Positions 26,442 through 35,395 are shown, counted from the first letter of the stretch. The stretch is 64,000 bases of DNA from Hylemonella gracilis (GCF_004328645.1 NZ_CP031395.1:1761501-1825500); one strand, 5' to 3'. Translations and numbers: made by a program. Notes: generated from the letters alone by a model not told the origin.

Positions 26442-28064
26442 ATGTCTTTCAGCTACAGCAATCCCTATCCCAGCACGCGCCTGCCCGTGTTCGCGCGCAA
26501 CATCGTGTCTACCTCGCACCCGCTGGCGGCCCAGGCTGGCCTGCGCATCCTGCAGCAGGGCGGCAACGCGGTGGACGCGGCCATCGCTGCAGCGGCGGCG
26601 ATGACCATCGTGGAACCGGTCAGCAACGGCCTGGGCAGCGACGCCTTCGCCATCCTCTGGGACGGCCAGCAGCTGCACGGTCTCAACGCCTCGGGGCGTG
26701 CACCGCAGACCTGGACGCCGGACTATTTCCGCCGCAAGTACGGCGCCGATGCCCAGAACCCGCCCAAGCGCGGCATGGACAGCGTGACCGTGCCCGGCGC
26801 GGTGGCTGGCTGGGTGGCCCTGAGCGAGCGCTTCGGCAAGCTGCCTTTCGCCGATCTGATGGCGCCCGCCATCGACATTGCCGAGCGCGGTTACCTCATG
26901 CCCGTGGTGGTGCAGCAGAAATGGGCTGCCGCCACGCCCGAGCTGCAAGGCCTGCCCGGCTTCGCCGCCAATTTTTTGCCCTGGGGCCGCGCGCCCGAGG
27001 TGGGCGAGCTGTTCAAGTTCACGGCCGCGGCGCGTGGCCTGCGTGCCATCGCCGAAACGAAAGGCGCGGCCTTCTATGGCGGTGCAATTGCCGAGGCGAT
27101 CGCGAAGTTCTCGGCGCAGAACGGTGGCAGCCACGCGGTGAGTGACTTCGCGAACTACAAGCCGGAATGGGTGAAACCGATCTCCCAGGATTACCGCGGT
27201 CACACCTTGCATGAGATCCCGCCCAATGGCCAGGGCATCACGGCCCTGATCGCCCTGGGCATCCTCTCGCATTTCGACCTCAAGAGCCTGCCGGTGGACA
27301 GCACCGCCTCGCAGCACCTGCAGATCGAGGCCATGAAGCTGGCCTTCGCCGATGTCTACCGCTACGTGGCCGAGCCGGGCAAGATGGAGGTCACGGCGGC
27401 GCAACTGCTGGACCCGGCCTATCTGGCCCAGCGCGCCAGGCTGATCGACATGAAGAAGGCTCAGGATTTCGGGGCCGGTAACCCGGTCAAGGGCGGCACC
27501 ATCTACCTGACCACGGCAGACGAGAGCGGCATGATGGTCAGCTTCATCCAGAGCAATTTCATGGGCTTCGGCTCGGGCTGCGTGGAGCCGACCTTTGGCA
27601 TCAGCCTGCAGAACCGGGGCCACGGCTTCACGCTGGACCCGAAGGCGGCGAACCCGGCCAACCTGGTCGCACCGGGCCAACGGCCTTTCCACACCATCAT
27701 CCCGGCCTTCCTGGCCAAGGACGGCCAGCCCGTGATGAGCTACGGCGTGATGGGGGCCAATATGCAGCCGCAAGGCCATGTGCAGACCTTGGTGCGCATG
27801 CTGGACTACGGCCAGAACCCGCAGACCGCTTGCGACGCGCCGCGCTGGCGCTACAACGCGGGGTTGGAAATCAACGTCGAGCAGCAGATGCCCGCCGATA
27901 CCGTGACTGGCCTGGGTGCCCTGGGTCACCGCATGGAAGTCATCAACGACAACTACCAGGATTTCGGTGCCGGCCAGTTCATCTGGCGCATGGGCGATCC
28001 CGGAGTCGAGGGCTACATGGCCGCCAGCGACGCGCGGCGCGACGGCCTGGCCGCGGGTTACTGA
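26442..28064 (+). CDS. Gamma-glutamyltransferase family protein
   Basis: A 540-aa Ntn-hydrolase of the gamma-glutamyltranspeptidase family. The N-terminal part has STSHPLAAQAGLRILQQGGNAVDAA and MTIVEPVSNGLGSDAFAI. The probable autoprocessing nucleophile is Thr353 in VKGGTIYLTTADESG, followed by SFIQSNFMGFGSG. No signal peptide is visible, so unlike E. coli Ggt it is probably cytoplasmic, as in the YwrD-like group. The start MSFSYSNPYPSTRLPVFARN was chosen over an upstream in-frame ATG lying inside the terminator region. A gene for an EamA exporter follows. Confidence 0.92.
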   Translation: MSFSYSNPYPSTRLPVFARNIVSTSHPLAAQAGLRILQQGGNAVDAAIAAAAAMTIVEPVSNGLGSDAFAILWDGQQLHGLNASGRAPQTWTPDYFRRKYGADAQNPPKRGMDSVTVPGAVAGWVALSERFGKLPFADLMAPAIDIAERGYLMPVVVQQKWAAATPELQGLPGFAANFLPWGRAPEVGELFKFTAAARGLRAIAETKGAAFYGGAIAEAIAKFSAQNGGSHAVSDFANYKPEWVKPISQDYRGHTLHEIPPNGQGITALIALGILSHFDLKSLPVDSTASQHLQIEAMKLAFADVYRYVAEPGKMEVTAAQLLDPAYLAQRARLIDMKKAQDFGAGNPVKGGTIYLTTADESGMMVSFIQSNFMGFGSGCVEPTFGISLQNRGHGFTLDPKAANPANLVAPGQRPFHTIIPAFLAKDGQPVMSYGVMGANMQPQGHVQTLVRMLDYGQNPQTACDAPRWRYNAGLEINVEQQMPADTVTGLGALGHRMEVINDNYQDFGAGQFIWRMGDPGVEGYMAASDARRDGLAAGY

Positions 28065-28089
28065 GTCAGCGCATGATGAAAGTGTGCTG

Positions 28090-28986
28090 ATGCAGGCGGC
28101 TCTCTCTCACAAAGGAGACCGGGCCACCGGTCTGATCTATGCCACCGTGGGCGCGGTGGCCTTCAGCGGCAAGGCGATCATCGTCAAGCTGGCCTATCGG
28201 CACGGCGTGGACGCGGTCACGCTGCTGATGTACCGCATGCTGTTTGCCTTGCCCATTTTCCTGGGCATGGCCTGGTGGAGCGGGCGGGGCCAGGCCCCGC
28301 TGACCCGCAGGGACTGGTTGGGCATCCTGGGCCTGGGGCTCACGGGCTACTACCTCGCGAGCTTTCTCGACTTCGCCGGCCTGGCCTACATCACCGCCTC
28401 GCTGGAGCGGCTGATCCTCTACCTCAACCCCACCCTGGTCATGCTGCTGGGCTGGCTGCTCTACCGCAAGGAAGTGTCGGTGCGGCAGATGCTGGCCATG
28501 GCCATCAGCTACGCGGGCGTGCTCCTGGTCTTTGGCCACGAAGTCAGCCTGCAGGGCAGCCATGTGCTGCTGGGCGTGCTGTTGGTCTTCGGCAGCGCGA
28601 TCAGCTACGCGGTCTACCTGGTCTACAGCGGCCAGATGGTGCAGCGCCTGGGCACCCTGCGCCTGGTTGGATGGGCGACCTCGGCGGCGTGCGTGTTCTG
28701 CATCGCGCAGTTCCTGCTGCTGCGGCCGGTCTCGGCCATGCAGGTGGCGCCGCCGGTGCTCTGGCTTTCGCTGCTCAACGCCACGGCCTGCACGGCTGTG
28801 CCTGTGCTGCTGGTGATGATGGGCATCAAGCGCATCGGCCCGGCCGCGGCGGCTCAGGCTGGCATGGTCGGGCCGCTGTCCACCATCCTGATGGGCGCGC
28901 TGCTGCTCGACGAGTCCCTGACTCTGTGGGTGCTGGCGGGCACGGCGCTGGTATTGACAGGCATCTTTCTCTTCAGCAGGAAATAA
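28090..28986 (+). CDS. EamA/DMT family transporter
   Basis: A 298-aa membrane protein with ten predicted segments in two EamA repeats. The first, ATGLIYATVGAVAFSGKAIIVKLAYRHGVD, contains the usual early glycine-rich helix. The second begins near HVLLGVLLVFGSAISYAVYLVYSG. It starts 25 nt after the gamma-glutamyltransferase gene, so probably shares its transcript. An in-frame GTG lies 6 nt before the chosen ATG. The substrate is unknown. Confidence 0.85.
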   Translation: MQAALSHKGDRATGLIYATVGAVAFSGKAIIVKLAYRHGVDAVTLLMYRMLFALPIFLGMAWWSGRGQAPLTRRDWLGILGLGLTGYYLASFLDFAGLAYITASLERLILYLNPTLVMLLGWLLYRKEVSVRQMLAMAISYAGVLLVFGHEVSLQGSHVLLGVLLVFGSAISYAVYLVYSGQMVQRLGTLRLVGWATSAACVFCIAQFLLLRPVSAMQVAPPVLWLSLLNATACTAVPVLLVMMGIKRIGPAAAAQAGMVGPLSTILMGALLLDESLTLWVLAGTALVLTGIFLFSRK

Positions 28987-29101
28987 GAGCCACTACCCCC
29001 CAGCTACGCGCCCGGCATCGCCAGTTCCGCGAGTGCCCTGGGCCGGGCATAGGCGTTCAGGCCTTATTTATCATTCTTTCAATTTTTCAAAGAGGCACAC
29101 C

Positions 29102-29890
29102 ATGGATTTGGGTATCAAGGGCAAATGGGCGCTGGTCGGTGGCGCGAGCAAGGGCCTGGGCTACGGCTGCGCGCAGGCGCTGGCGAAGGAGGGCGTGAAT
29201 GTGGTGATCGTCGCGCGCGGCAAGGATGCACTGCTGGACGCCGCCACGCGACTGAAAGCCGAATGTCCCGGGGTTGACGTCGTCGCCGTGCCGGTGGACA
29301 TCACCACGCCCGAGGGGCGCGCGGCCATCTTCGCCGAACGCAAGGACTACGACATCGTGGTCACCAACGCGGGCGGTCCGCCGCCCGGCGACTTCCGCAC
29401 TTGGGATCGCGAAGCCTGGATCAAGGCCGTGGACGCGAACATGCTCACGCCCATCGAGCTGATCAAGGCCACCATTGATGGCATGGCCGCGCGTGGCTAC
29501 GGGCGCATCGTCAACATCACCTCCAGCGCGGTGAAGGCACCGATCGACATCCTGGGACTGTCCAATGGCGCGCGCAGCGGCCTGACGGGTTTTGTCGCCG
29601 GACTGGCGCGCAACCCGCAGATCGCGAGCAAGGGCGTGACGCTCAACAACCTGTTGCCCGGTGCCTTCGACACCGATCGTCTCCGTGTCACCATGGTGGG
29701 GGCCTCGCAGAAGACGGGCAAGCCCGTCGAGGACATCGCGGACGCGCGTCGCCAGACCATTCCCGCGCAGCGCTTCGGCACGCCGGCGGAATTTGGCGCC
29801 ATCTGTGCTTTCCTGTGCAGCATGCACGCGGGGTACATCAACGGGCAGAACGTGCTTGCCGACGGTGGTGCCTACCCGGGCACCTATTAA
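29102..29890 (+). CDS. SDR-fold oxidoreductase lacking the canonical YxxxK pair
   Basis: A 262-aa short-chain dehydrogenase/reductase. The NAD(P) loop is VGGASKGLG (12-20) and the NAG motif is VTNAGGPPPGD near 88. The catalytic Ser region is NITSSAVKAP (141-142). Where most SDRs have YSASK, this protein has SNGAR (154-158), so neither the catalytic Tyr nor Lys is present. A subgroup of FabG-like SDRs shows the same substitution, so it may be functional with altered chemistry. The C-terminus GYINGQNVLADGGAYPGTY is normal. SD-like GAGG lies 6 nt upstream. Confidence 0.88.
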   Translation: MDLGIKGKWALVGGASKGLGYGCAQALAKEGVNVVIVARGKDALLDAATRLKAECPGVDVVAVPVDITTPEGRAAIFAERKDYDIVVTNAGGPPPGDFRTWDREAWIKAVDANMLTPIELIKATIDGMAARGYGRIVNITSSAVKAPIDILGLSNGARSGLTGFVAGLARNPQIASKGVTLNNLLPGAFDTDRLRVTMVGASQKTGKPVEDIADARRQTIPAQRFGTPAEFGAICAFLCSMHAGYINGQNVLADGGAYPGTY

Positions 29891-29891
29891 A

Positions 29892-29993
29892 AGCACTCCC
29901 ATTGCTCCCCCACTTCGTGTGGGTCGGCATACCCCTCAAGGGGGCGCTCCCAGTGGCCTGGCGAAGCCAGTTCTACGGGAGCACGCGGTTCAA
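29892..29993. repeat. Hairpin-rich intergenic repeat, copy A
   Basis: Directly after the SDR stop codon. It contains three successive hairpins: CCCAC/GTGGG (29909-29923), CCCCT/AGGGG (29932-29943) and CTGGC/GCCAG (29958-29970), with an outer CTCCC...GGGAG. The layout matches copies at 44724-44815 and 48553-48632 and resembles a repeat family common between genes in Comamonadaceae. Confidence 0.55.
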
Positions 29994-30024
29994 ACTGGTG
30001 GTGCTCGAAGCGGGTTGGCGCTGG

Positions 30025-30948
30025 TCATCGCTTCGAGGCGACCATGACCCCGCCGACCAGCAGCAGGAAGGCCGCGCCGTGGTACAGCTGCGGCATTTCG
30101 CCCAGCAGCAGGGCCGAGAGTAGAGCGGTGAAGAAGGGGATGAAGCAGATGAAGAAGCTAGCGATGGTGGGGCCAGCGCGCTGCACGGCCGCGCCCCAAG
30201 AGCGGTAGGCCAGGATGGCCGGGCCGATCACCACGTAGAGCAAGGCCAGGCCCAGGGGCCAACCCCAGACGATGGCATGGTCGGAGAGCGCGATTTCGCC
30301 CGCCGCGAACATGCCTGCCCAGGCCGAGCCGTACAGGGTCTGCGCGAACAGGAAGGCCGCCCAGTTGCCCCGTATGGCCTGCGGCTCGCCCTGGGGCCGC
30401 ACCAGCATCCAGCTGTAGACGGCCCAGCAGATGGTGGCCATGAGGATGTAGAAATCCCCCGGCAGCAGGTGGAAGTTGCGCAGCGTGTCCAGGCTGCCGC
30501 GGCTGAGCACGAGCACCACGCCGGCGATGGACAGCAGCGATCCCCCCATCTGGCGGCGCGACACCGGTTCCTTGAAGAAGATGCGACCCACCAGTTGCAT
30601 CCAGATGGGCATGCTGCTGCCCACCAGGGTCATGTTGATGGGCGAGGAGGTCTGCAGCGCCATGTACTGGAGGGCGTTGTAGGCACCGACGCTGAAGAGG
30701 CTGAGCCAGGCAAAGCGCCAGCGATGCGTCCACAGGCCACTGCCGGGCCGCAGCACCCAGGCCGCCATGGGCAACAGGACGAGGCTGGCCAGTGACCAGC
30801 GCAGGAAGTTGAACATCAGGGGCGGCACCAAGTCCACGACCAGGCGGCCGACGATGGCATTGCCAGCCCAGAGGATCTGCGGCAGGGTGAGCAGCGCGAG
30901 GGTGGACAGGGTGAGGCGGTGGGGGCGTGAGAGTGCTGTGTCGGACAT
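30025..30948 (-). CDS. EamA/DMT family transporter
   Basis: A 307-aa membrane protein with ten predicted segments in two EamA repeats. LTLPQILWAGNAIVGRLVVDLVPPLMFNFLRW is the typical first helix pair and region, and the second repeat starts near GDFYILMATICWAVYSWML. The ATG giving MSDTALSRPHRL is preferred over a GTG 9 nt upstream. It is divergent from the quinone oxidoreductase gene across 131 bp and is not obviously part of an operon. Confidence 0.87.
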   Translation of the reverse strand: MSDTALSRPHRLTLSTLALLTLPQILWAGNAIVGRLVVDLVPPLMFNFLRWSLASLVLLPMAAWVLRPGSGLWTHRWRFAWLSLFSVGAYNALQYMALQTSSPINMTLVGSSMPIWMQLVGRIFFKEPVSRRQMGGSLLSIAGVVLVLSRGSLDTLRNFHLLPGDFYILMATICWAVYSWMLVRPQGEPQAIRGNWAAFLFAQTLYGSAWAGMFAAGEIALSDHAIVWGWPLGLALLYVVIGPAILAYRSWGAAVQRAGPTIASFFICFIPFFTALLSALLLGEMPQLYHGAAFLLLVGGVMVASKR

Positions 30949-31079
30949 GAACCGCACTGTAGCAAGTGTGGGCGCGCCCTGCGTCCGCGGACCCTTGCGG
31001 GGATGGGGCGAGTGTCGCCCGCGAAACAGTGGGCGGCACCTTAGAATGCCTCGGCTTGAATACCGAGGAGATGCATTCC

Positions 31080-32075
31080 ATGAGTCAGAGTCGTTCCCGC
31101 GCCGTTCACATCGACAAGAACGGCGGCCCCGAGGAGATGAAGGTCGTCGAAGTTACCGTGGGCGAACCCGGCCCGGGCGAGATCCGCATCCGCCATCATG
31201 CGGTGGGCCTGAACTTCATCGACGTCTACCAGCGCACCGGTCTGTACCCCTTCCCCATGCCCCTGCAACTGGGCATGGAGGGCGCGGGCGTGGTGGAGGC
31301 GGTGGGCGCGGGCGTGACGCACCTGAAGGCGGGTGATCGCGCGGCTTACGCCAGCAATCCGCCGGGGGCCTACTGCGACGTGCGCGTGATGCCTGCCAAG
31401 TGTGTCTGCAAGCTGCCCGACAGCATTTCCTTCGAGACCGGTGCGGCCATGATGCTCAAGGGCCTGACCGCGCAGTACTTGCTCAGGAAGACGCTGCCGG
31501 TCGAGGGTCTGCAGCGCGGCGACTTCGTGCTGTTCCACGCGGCCGCGGGCGGCGTGGGCCAGATCGCCTCTCAGTGGGCGCGCGAACTGGGCCTGCAGTT
31601 GATTGGCACGGCAGGCTCCGACGCCAAGTGCGCCTTGGCCAAGGCCAATGGCGCGGCGCACGTGATCAACTACAACACCGAGGACTTTCTCGCCCGTGTG
31701 AAGGAAATCACCGGCGGCCAGGGCGTGAAGGTGGTCTACGACAGCGTGGGCAAGGACACCTGGGACAAATCCCTGGACTGCCTGCGCCCCTTCGGTCTGA
31801 TGGCGAGTTTCGGCAATTCCTCCGGTGCACCCGCGCCGTTCGCCCCGGGCATGCTGGGTCCCAAGGGCTCGATCTATGTGACGCGCCAGACGTTGTTCAC
31901 GCACATCGCCACGCGCGAAAGCACCCAGGCCATGGCGGACGAGCTGTTCGCGGTTGTGGCCAGTGGCAAGGTGAAGATCAACATCGACCAGCGTTACAAG
32001 CTGGAAGACGTGCAGCAGGCGCACCGCGACCTGGAAGCCCGCAAGACCACGGGCAGCACCATCCTGACACTGTGA
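31080..32075 (+). CDS. NADPH:quinone oxidoreductase, zeta-crystallin type
   Basis: A 331-aa member of the zinc-free medium-chain dehydrogenase family (Qor-like). The N-terminal GroES-like fold carries VGLNFIDVYQRTGLYP and GMEGAGVVEAVGAGV. The Rossmann part has the NADPH loop HAAAGGVGQIASQWA near residue 160, followed by YDSVGKDTWDKSLDCLRPFG. The ATG at 31080 has GAGGAG 9 nt upstream. A TAGAAT -10-like sequence lies at 31042-31047. The stop overlaps the Nudix start as GTGA. Confidence 0.93.
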   Translation: MSQSRSRAVHIDKNGGPEEMKVVEVTVGEPGPGEIRIRHHAVGLNFIDVYQRTGLYPFPMPLQLGMEGAGVVEAVGAGVTHLKAGDRAAYASNPPGAYCDVRVMPAKCVCKLPDSISFETGAAMMLKGLTAQYLLRKTLPVEGLQRGDFVLFHAAAGGVGQIASQWARELGLQLIGTAGSDAKCALAKANGAAHVINYNTEDFLARVKEITGGQGVKVVYDSVGKDTWDKSLDCLRPFGLMASFGNSSGAPAPFAPGMLGPKGSIYVTRQTLFTHIATRESTQAMADELFAVVASGKVKINIDQRYKLEDVQQAHRDLEARKTTGSTILTL

Positions 32076-32875
32076 CGGGCACGCCAACCCCATCGTTGCT
32101 GCGCTACGAACGCGCGCCGTTGCGGCCGCGCGATCCCTTGTGGCTGCGCATAGGCGCGGCGACTCCGGTGCGCATCGGCTCCGTTGAGGCTGAGGTCGCG
32201 CAGGCCCTGGCCCTGGCGTCCTTCGACGCGGGCTGGTGCATCCACGCCTTCAGCCGTCCCGACGCGACCTTGGCGACTCTGGCGCAGACGCTGCGCGAGC
32301 GTGGACTGTTGGGCGTCTGGCGTGACGAACTGCTGCCGGTGCACGCGGAGTCGGGTGGCTTGCCGCTGGGCGAACCCTTGGGTCGCATCGAACGCGCTGC
32401 CGTGCGGGCGCTGGGCATTGCCACGCGAGCGGTGCATCTCCATGGCGTGTCGCCTCAGACACCAGGGGCGAATGGTGTCTGGGTGCAACTGCGGTCCTTG
32501 AACAAGGCCAATGACCCCGGCCTCTGGGACACCCTCATGGGCGGCATGGTCAGCGCGGCCGACACGCTGGAGCAGGCGCTGGCCCGTGAGACCTGGGAGG
32601 AAGCTGGCTTGCGCCTGGAGGCGCTGCAGGACCTGGTGCATGCCGGTGTGCTGGAGATTCGCAAGCCCAGCGAGACGCTTGGGGGCGTGGGCTACACCGT
32701 GGAGCGCATCGACTGGTACCGCTGCACGGTGCCGACGGAGGTCTTGCCGGTGAACCAGGATGGCGAGGTGGAGCGCTTCGAGCTCGTGTCGCCCGATCGC
32801 CTGCGCACGGACGTGGCGGCGGGGCGTTACACGCTGGAGGCGGCGTTGATCCTCGCGCCGGACCTGGTCCGCTGA
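32072..32875 (+). CDS. Nudix hydrolase with N-terminal DUF4743-type domain
   Basis: A 267-aa protein. The first 120 residues resemble the domain preceding Nudix in thiamine-pyrophosphokinase-related proteins (Tnr3-like). The Nudix box spans GMVSAADTLEQALARETWEEAGL. It fits Gx5Ex7REuxEExGu except that the first Glu is Asp; the metal-binding RExxEE is intact. A GTG start overlaps the oxidoreductase stop (GTGA), so the two genes are translationally coupled. The substrate is unknown; related enzymes act on damaged thiamine diphosphate. Confidence 0.87.
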   Translation: MTGTPTPSLLRYERAPLRPRDPLWLRIGAATPVRIGSVEAEVAQALALASFDAGWCIHAFSRPDATLATLAQTLRERGLLGVWRDELLPVHAESGGLPLGEPLGRIERAAVRALGIATRAVHLHGVSPQTPGANGVWVQLRSLNKANDPGLWDTLMGGMVSAADTLEQALARETWEEAGLRLEALQDLVHAGVLEIRKPSETLGGVGYTVERIDWYRCTVPTEVLPVNQDGEVERFELVSPDRLRTDVAAGRYTLEAALILAPDLVR

Positions 32876-32897
32876 GCGCCTGAGCGTGCCCGTCCCG

Positions 32898-34595
32898 CTA
32901 CCTTAGCAGCGCCAGCACACCCTGTGGAATCTGATTGGCCTGGGCCACCATGGCGGTGCCGGCCTGTTGCAGCACTTGCGCCCGTGACAACGCGGCGGTT
33001 TCCTGCGCGAAGTCCGCGTCGACGATGCGCGAGCGGCTGGCCGTCAGACTTTCGGCGGAGATCTGCAGGTTGTTGATGGTCTGTTCCAGACGCGACATCT
33101 GGGCGCCGAGGTTGGCTCGCAGGCGGCTGGCGTATTCCAGCGCCTGGTCCATGCGCAGGATGGACTTGTTGGCGCCGTTGACGTCGCTGATGTCCACGTC
33201 CGTGAGATTGAGCGCGCCCAGGTTCATGCCACCGATGGCAGTGTCGATGGTCTGATTTGCGTTGGCCCCGATGTGAAAGCGCAGGATGTTGCCGGTGCCG
33301 CCCCCGCTGCTTTCCTCCCATTCCTTCCAGACTTCGTTGAAGCCCGACAGCACATTGGTGCCGATGGTGCTGCCCGAATCGTTCACGATGTCTTCGGCGT
33401 TCATGGAGGGGCCACCATCCACGTCCGCGCCCCCGATCGCGCCCGTGTCGGCATTACCGAAATTGAACGTCGAGATGAAGGCCGCCTTGTTGGCGTTGAA
33501 GTCCGCGACGAAAGCGGCCGTGCTCGCATAGGACGTGACGGCGGCGAACGCGTCATCCAGTGTCTGGCCCGGAGTGCCCTGCAGGTATTGCAGCATGTCC
33601 TTGACGCCGTTGCCGCCCGTCATGGCGTGCAGGTAGCGCACGGCGGTGTAGGCAGATGAATAGTCCACGCTCGTGCCGCCCCAGGCCGAGATGTTGTCGG
33701 CCAGCGTCGCGGCCACGCCATCGGCCTGGACCCGTTCATCCGCGCCATGGATGAATTCGGCCGCGCCTTCCAGGAACCAGGTGGCGCCGCCATCGTTGGC
33801 CAATTCGCCCCAACTTTGCCCCGTGGCCATGATGGCGTGCACCATTTCATGGGCGATGATGCGGTCGCTGTAGAACGGTGCCGTGCCCCCGTTGGGCAGG
33901 TTGGGCGGCACGAAGTCCGCCATGTCGATTTCCAGCGTGATGTTGGTGCCCGGGCCGCTGGGACCGACGAGCGACGTGACCCGCGCCGCGGTGCCGCCCG
34001 CGCCGTCGGTGAAGACGCTCAGGTCGATGGTGAAGGTATTGCCGCTGCCCGCGATGCCATAAGCGGCCTGGATCATCTTTTCGGTGTTTTCCAGCCAGCC
34101 GCTTTGCAAGCCTTCGATCACGGCGTCCTTGTCCAGGTCCCCCGTGGTGCCTCCTCCGACCATCTTGTTGCGGAACTGGTCGAACACCTTGAGCGTGTTG
34201 AACTCGGTGCTGACGCCCACCCGGTCGATTTCGGCCAGCAACTGGCTGACCTCCAGTTGCAGGGCACGCCGGTCCGAGGCCGAATTGGTGGCGTTGGCGG
34301 ACTGGATCGACAGCTCGCGTATGCGCTGCAGACCGCCCGACACATTGGAAATGGCGCCTTCCGCCGTCTGGAGCAGCGATACCGCGTCATTGGCATTGCG
34401 CATGGCCTGCTGCTGGCCGCGAATCTGACTGGTAAAGCGCTCCGAGATGGCGAGCCCCGCCGCGTCATCGCGTGCGCTGTTGACGCGCAGTCCGCTGGAC
34501 AGGCGCTGAATCGTGGTCGTGAACAACGCGTCGCTGCCGGCCAGATTCCTCCGGGCCGTCAGCGACAGCATGTTGGTGTTGATCGTCAAGGCCAC
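32898..34595 (-). CDS. Flagellinolysin: flagellin with an internal zinc metallopeptidase domain
   Basis: A 565-aa flagellin, about twice the size of a minimal one. Residues 1-145 are the conserved N-terminal D0/D1 helices ([40 protein letters not shown]). Residues about 430-565 are the C-terminal helices, ending [21 protein letters not shown]. Between them, replacing the surface-exposed variable region, is a gluzincin-like peptidase domain: HEMVH at 249-253 and a probable third zinc ligand Glu276 in WFLEGAAEF. All catalytic residues look intact, so the filament should be proteolytic. The start is a GTG giving MALTINTN, without a clear Shine-Dalgarno site. A sigma-28-type promoter precedes it. 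No other flagellar gene is nearby. The family is known as flagellinolysin; the substrate of this one is unknown. Confidence 0.95.
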   Translation of the reverse strand: MALTINTNMLSLTARRNLAGSDALFTTTIQRLSSGLRVNSARDDAAGLAISERFTSQIRGQQQAMRNANDAVSLLQTAEGAISNVSGGLQRIRELSIQSANATNSASDRRALQLEVSQLLAEIDRVGVSTEFNTLKVFDQFRNKMVGGGTTGDLDKDAVIEGLQSGWLENTEKMIQAAYGIAGSGNTFTIDLSVFTDGAGGTAARVTSLVGPSGPGTNITLEIDMADFVPPNLPNGGTAPFYSDRIIAHEMVHAIMATGQSWGELANDGGATWFLEGAAEFIHGADERVQADGVAATLADNISAWGGTSVDYSSAYTAVRYLHAMTGGNGVKDMLQYLQGTPGQTLDDAFAAVTSYASTAAFVADFNANKAAFISTFNFGNADTGAIGGADVDGGPSMNAEDIVNDSGSTIGTNVLSGFNEVWKEWEESSGGGTGNILRFHIGANANQTIDTAIGGMNLGALNLTDVDISDVNGANKSILRMDQALEYASRLRANLGAQMSRLEQTINNLQISAESLTASRSRIVDADFAQETAALSRAQVLQQAGTAMVAQANQIPQGVLALLR

Positions 34596-34659
34596 GGAAA
34601 TGCCGTTGCTATTCTCTAAGCTGGGTATGCCATCCGAAGTTTTCGACCATGGCACGGCG

Positions 34660-34679
34660 CCGCCTTTGAGGAAAGGCGG
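34660..34679 (-). promoter_or_regulatory. Hairpin in the flagellinolysin 5' leader
   Basis: Perfect 8-bp stem CCGCCTTT / AAAGGCGG with a 4-nt loop, located between the sigma-28-like promoter and the GTG start. It lies about 65 nt before the start codon and could affect message stability or translation. Confidence 0.5.
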
Positions 34680-34703
34680 ACGCAAGCATGGGCCGCATCA
34701 TCT

Positions 34704-34730
34704 CTTTCGGCGGTCTGACACAGAACTTGA
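34704..34730 (-). promoter_or_regulatory. Sigma-28 (FliA) type promoter of flagellinolysin
   Basis: On the minus strand TCAAGTTC - 11 nt - GCCGAAAG. Against the enterobacterial consensus TAAAGTTT-N11-GCCGATAA, each half matches at six of eight positions with exact spacing. It predicts a transcript start near 34697 and a leader of about 100 nt. This places the gene in the late flagellar class. Confidence 0.75.
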
Positions 34731-34739
34731 GTACCGGGC

Positions 34740-35300
34740 TCAAAAAATGCTAGCTTCTCCCGCGGGCAAGGCATCTTGCCGGGAACGCGCCAGCAGGCGC
34801 TTGGAGCCGCCTTGCCTGCGTTGGGTCTTGACGTCGGCGGCGACGGTCAGGTTCAGTTGCCGTGCCTGATCGGTCAGGCCTTGCAAGGCGCGGTCCAGCG
34901 CGTTCAGGGTGGCCTCGTCCAGCACCGAGACCAGCTGTCGGTTGATGTCGGCAACCTGCGGGAATACGTCCTCATACAAACTCTGACCCGAGGCCGTGAG
35001 GCTGATGCAGGCGCGGCGGGGATCGGCGGGCGAGGTCTGCCGCAGTGCCAAGGCCTTGCTCACCAGCAGGCCGATGGAGCGCGAAGTCCGCGTTCGGTCC
35101 AGTTGACCCTGATCCGCCAGTTCCGATGGCGAGAGCGGGCCACGGTCGGCCAGCAGGGCCAGCAGCCGCCATTCCCGACGGGTGATGCCATGGCGGCCTT
35201 CGAGCAGGCGCACGACGGGCGCGCCACTCAGCATGTGCAGGCGATGCAGACGGAAGTTCAGCAGTTCGTCGAGCCGATGGGGTTCGCGCAGCGCATTCAC
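34740..35300 (-). CDS. MarR family transcriptional regulator
   Basis: A 186-aa winged-helix regulator. The DNA-binding part reads ITRREWRLLALLADRGPLSPSELADQ, then LDRTRTSRSIGLLVSKALALRQTSPADPRR, covering the recognition helix and wing. A long basic C-terminal tail (KTQRRQGGSKRLLARSRQD) is unusual. The GTG start is chosen for AGGGG about 9 nt upstream; ATGs at 35321 and 35318 and a TTG at 35336 are alternatives. It is divergent from a TctC gene with palindromes between, so it probably controls that gene and itself. Confidence 0.88.
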   Translation of the reverse strand: MNALREPHRLDELLNFRLHRLHMLSGAPVVRLLEGRHGITRREWRLLALLADRGPLSPSELADQGQLDRTRTSRSIGLLVSKALALRQTSPADPRRACISLTASGQSLYEDVFPQVADINRQLVSVLDEATLNALDRALQGLTDQARQLNLTVAADVKTQRRQGGSKRLLARSRQDALPAGEASIF

Positions 35301-35315
35301 GGGTGGGTTTCCCCT

Positions 35316-35336
35316 CATCATGATGGATTTGATCAA
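35316..35336. promoter_or_regulatory. Two adjacent palindromes between marR and tctC-like genes
   Basis: CATCATGATG (35316-35325, perfect) and TTGATCAA (35329-35336, perfect, extendable) lie in the divergent gap. They are candidate binding sites for the adjacent MarR protein. Confidence 0.4.
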
Positions 35337-35395
35337 TTCAAGGCGTGCATCCTACGCTTGCGGCCTCGCAACCCCATCAGTCGAGGAGACATGCC

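Noticed and set aside
24717..27929. A 1070-codon open frame on the minus strand across tctA and the gamma-glutamyltransferase gene
   Set aside because: It is the antisense of two well-supported genes, has His/Gln/Arg-biased composition with no domain, and arises from high third-position GC.
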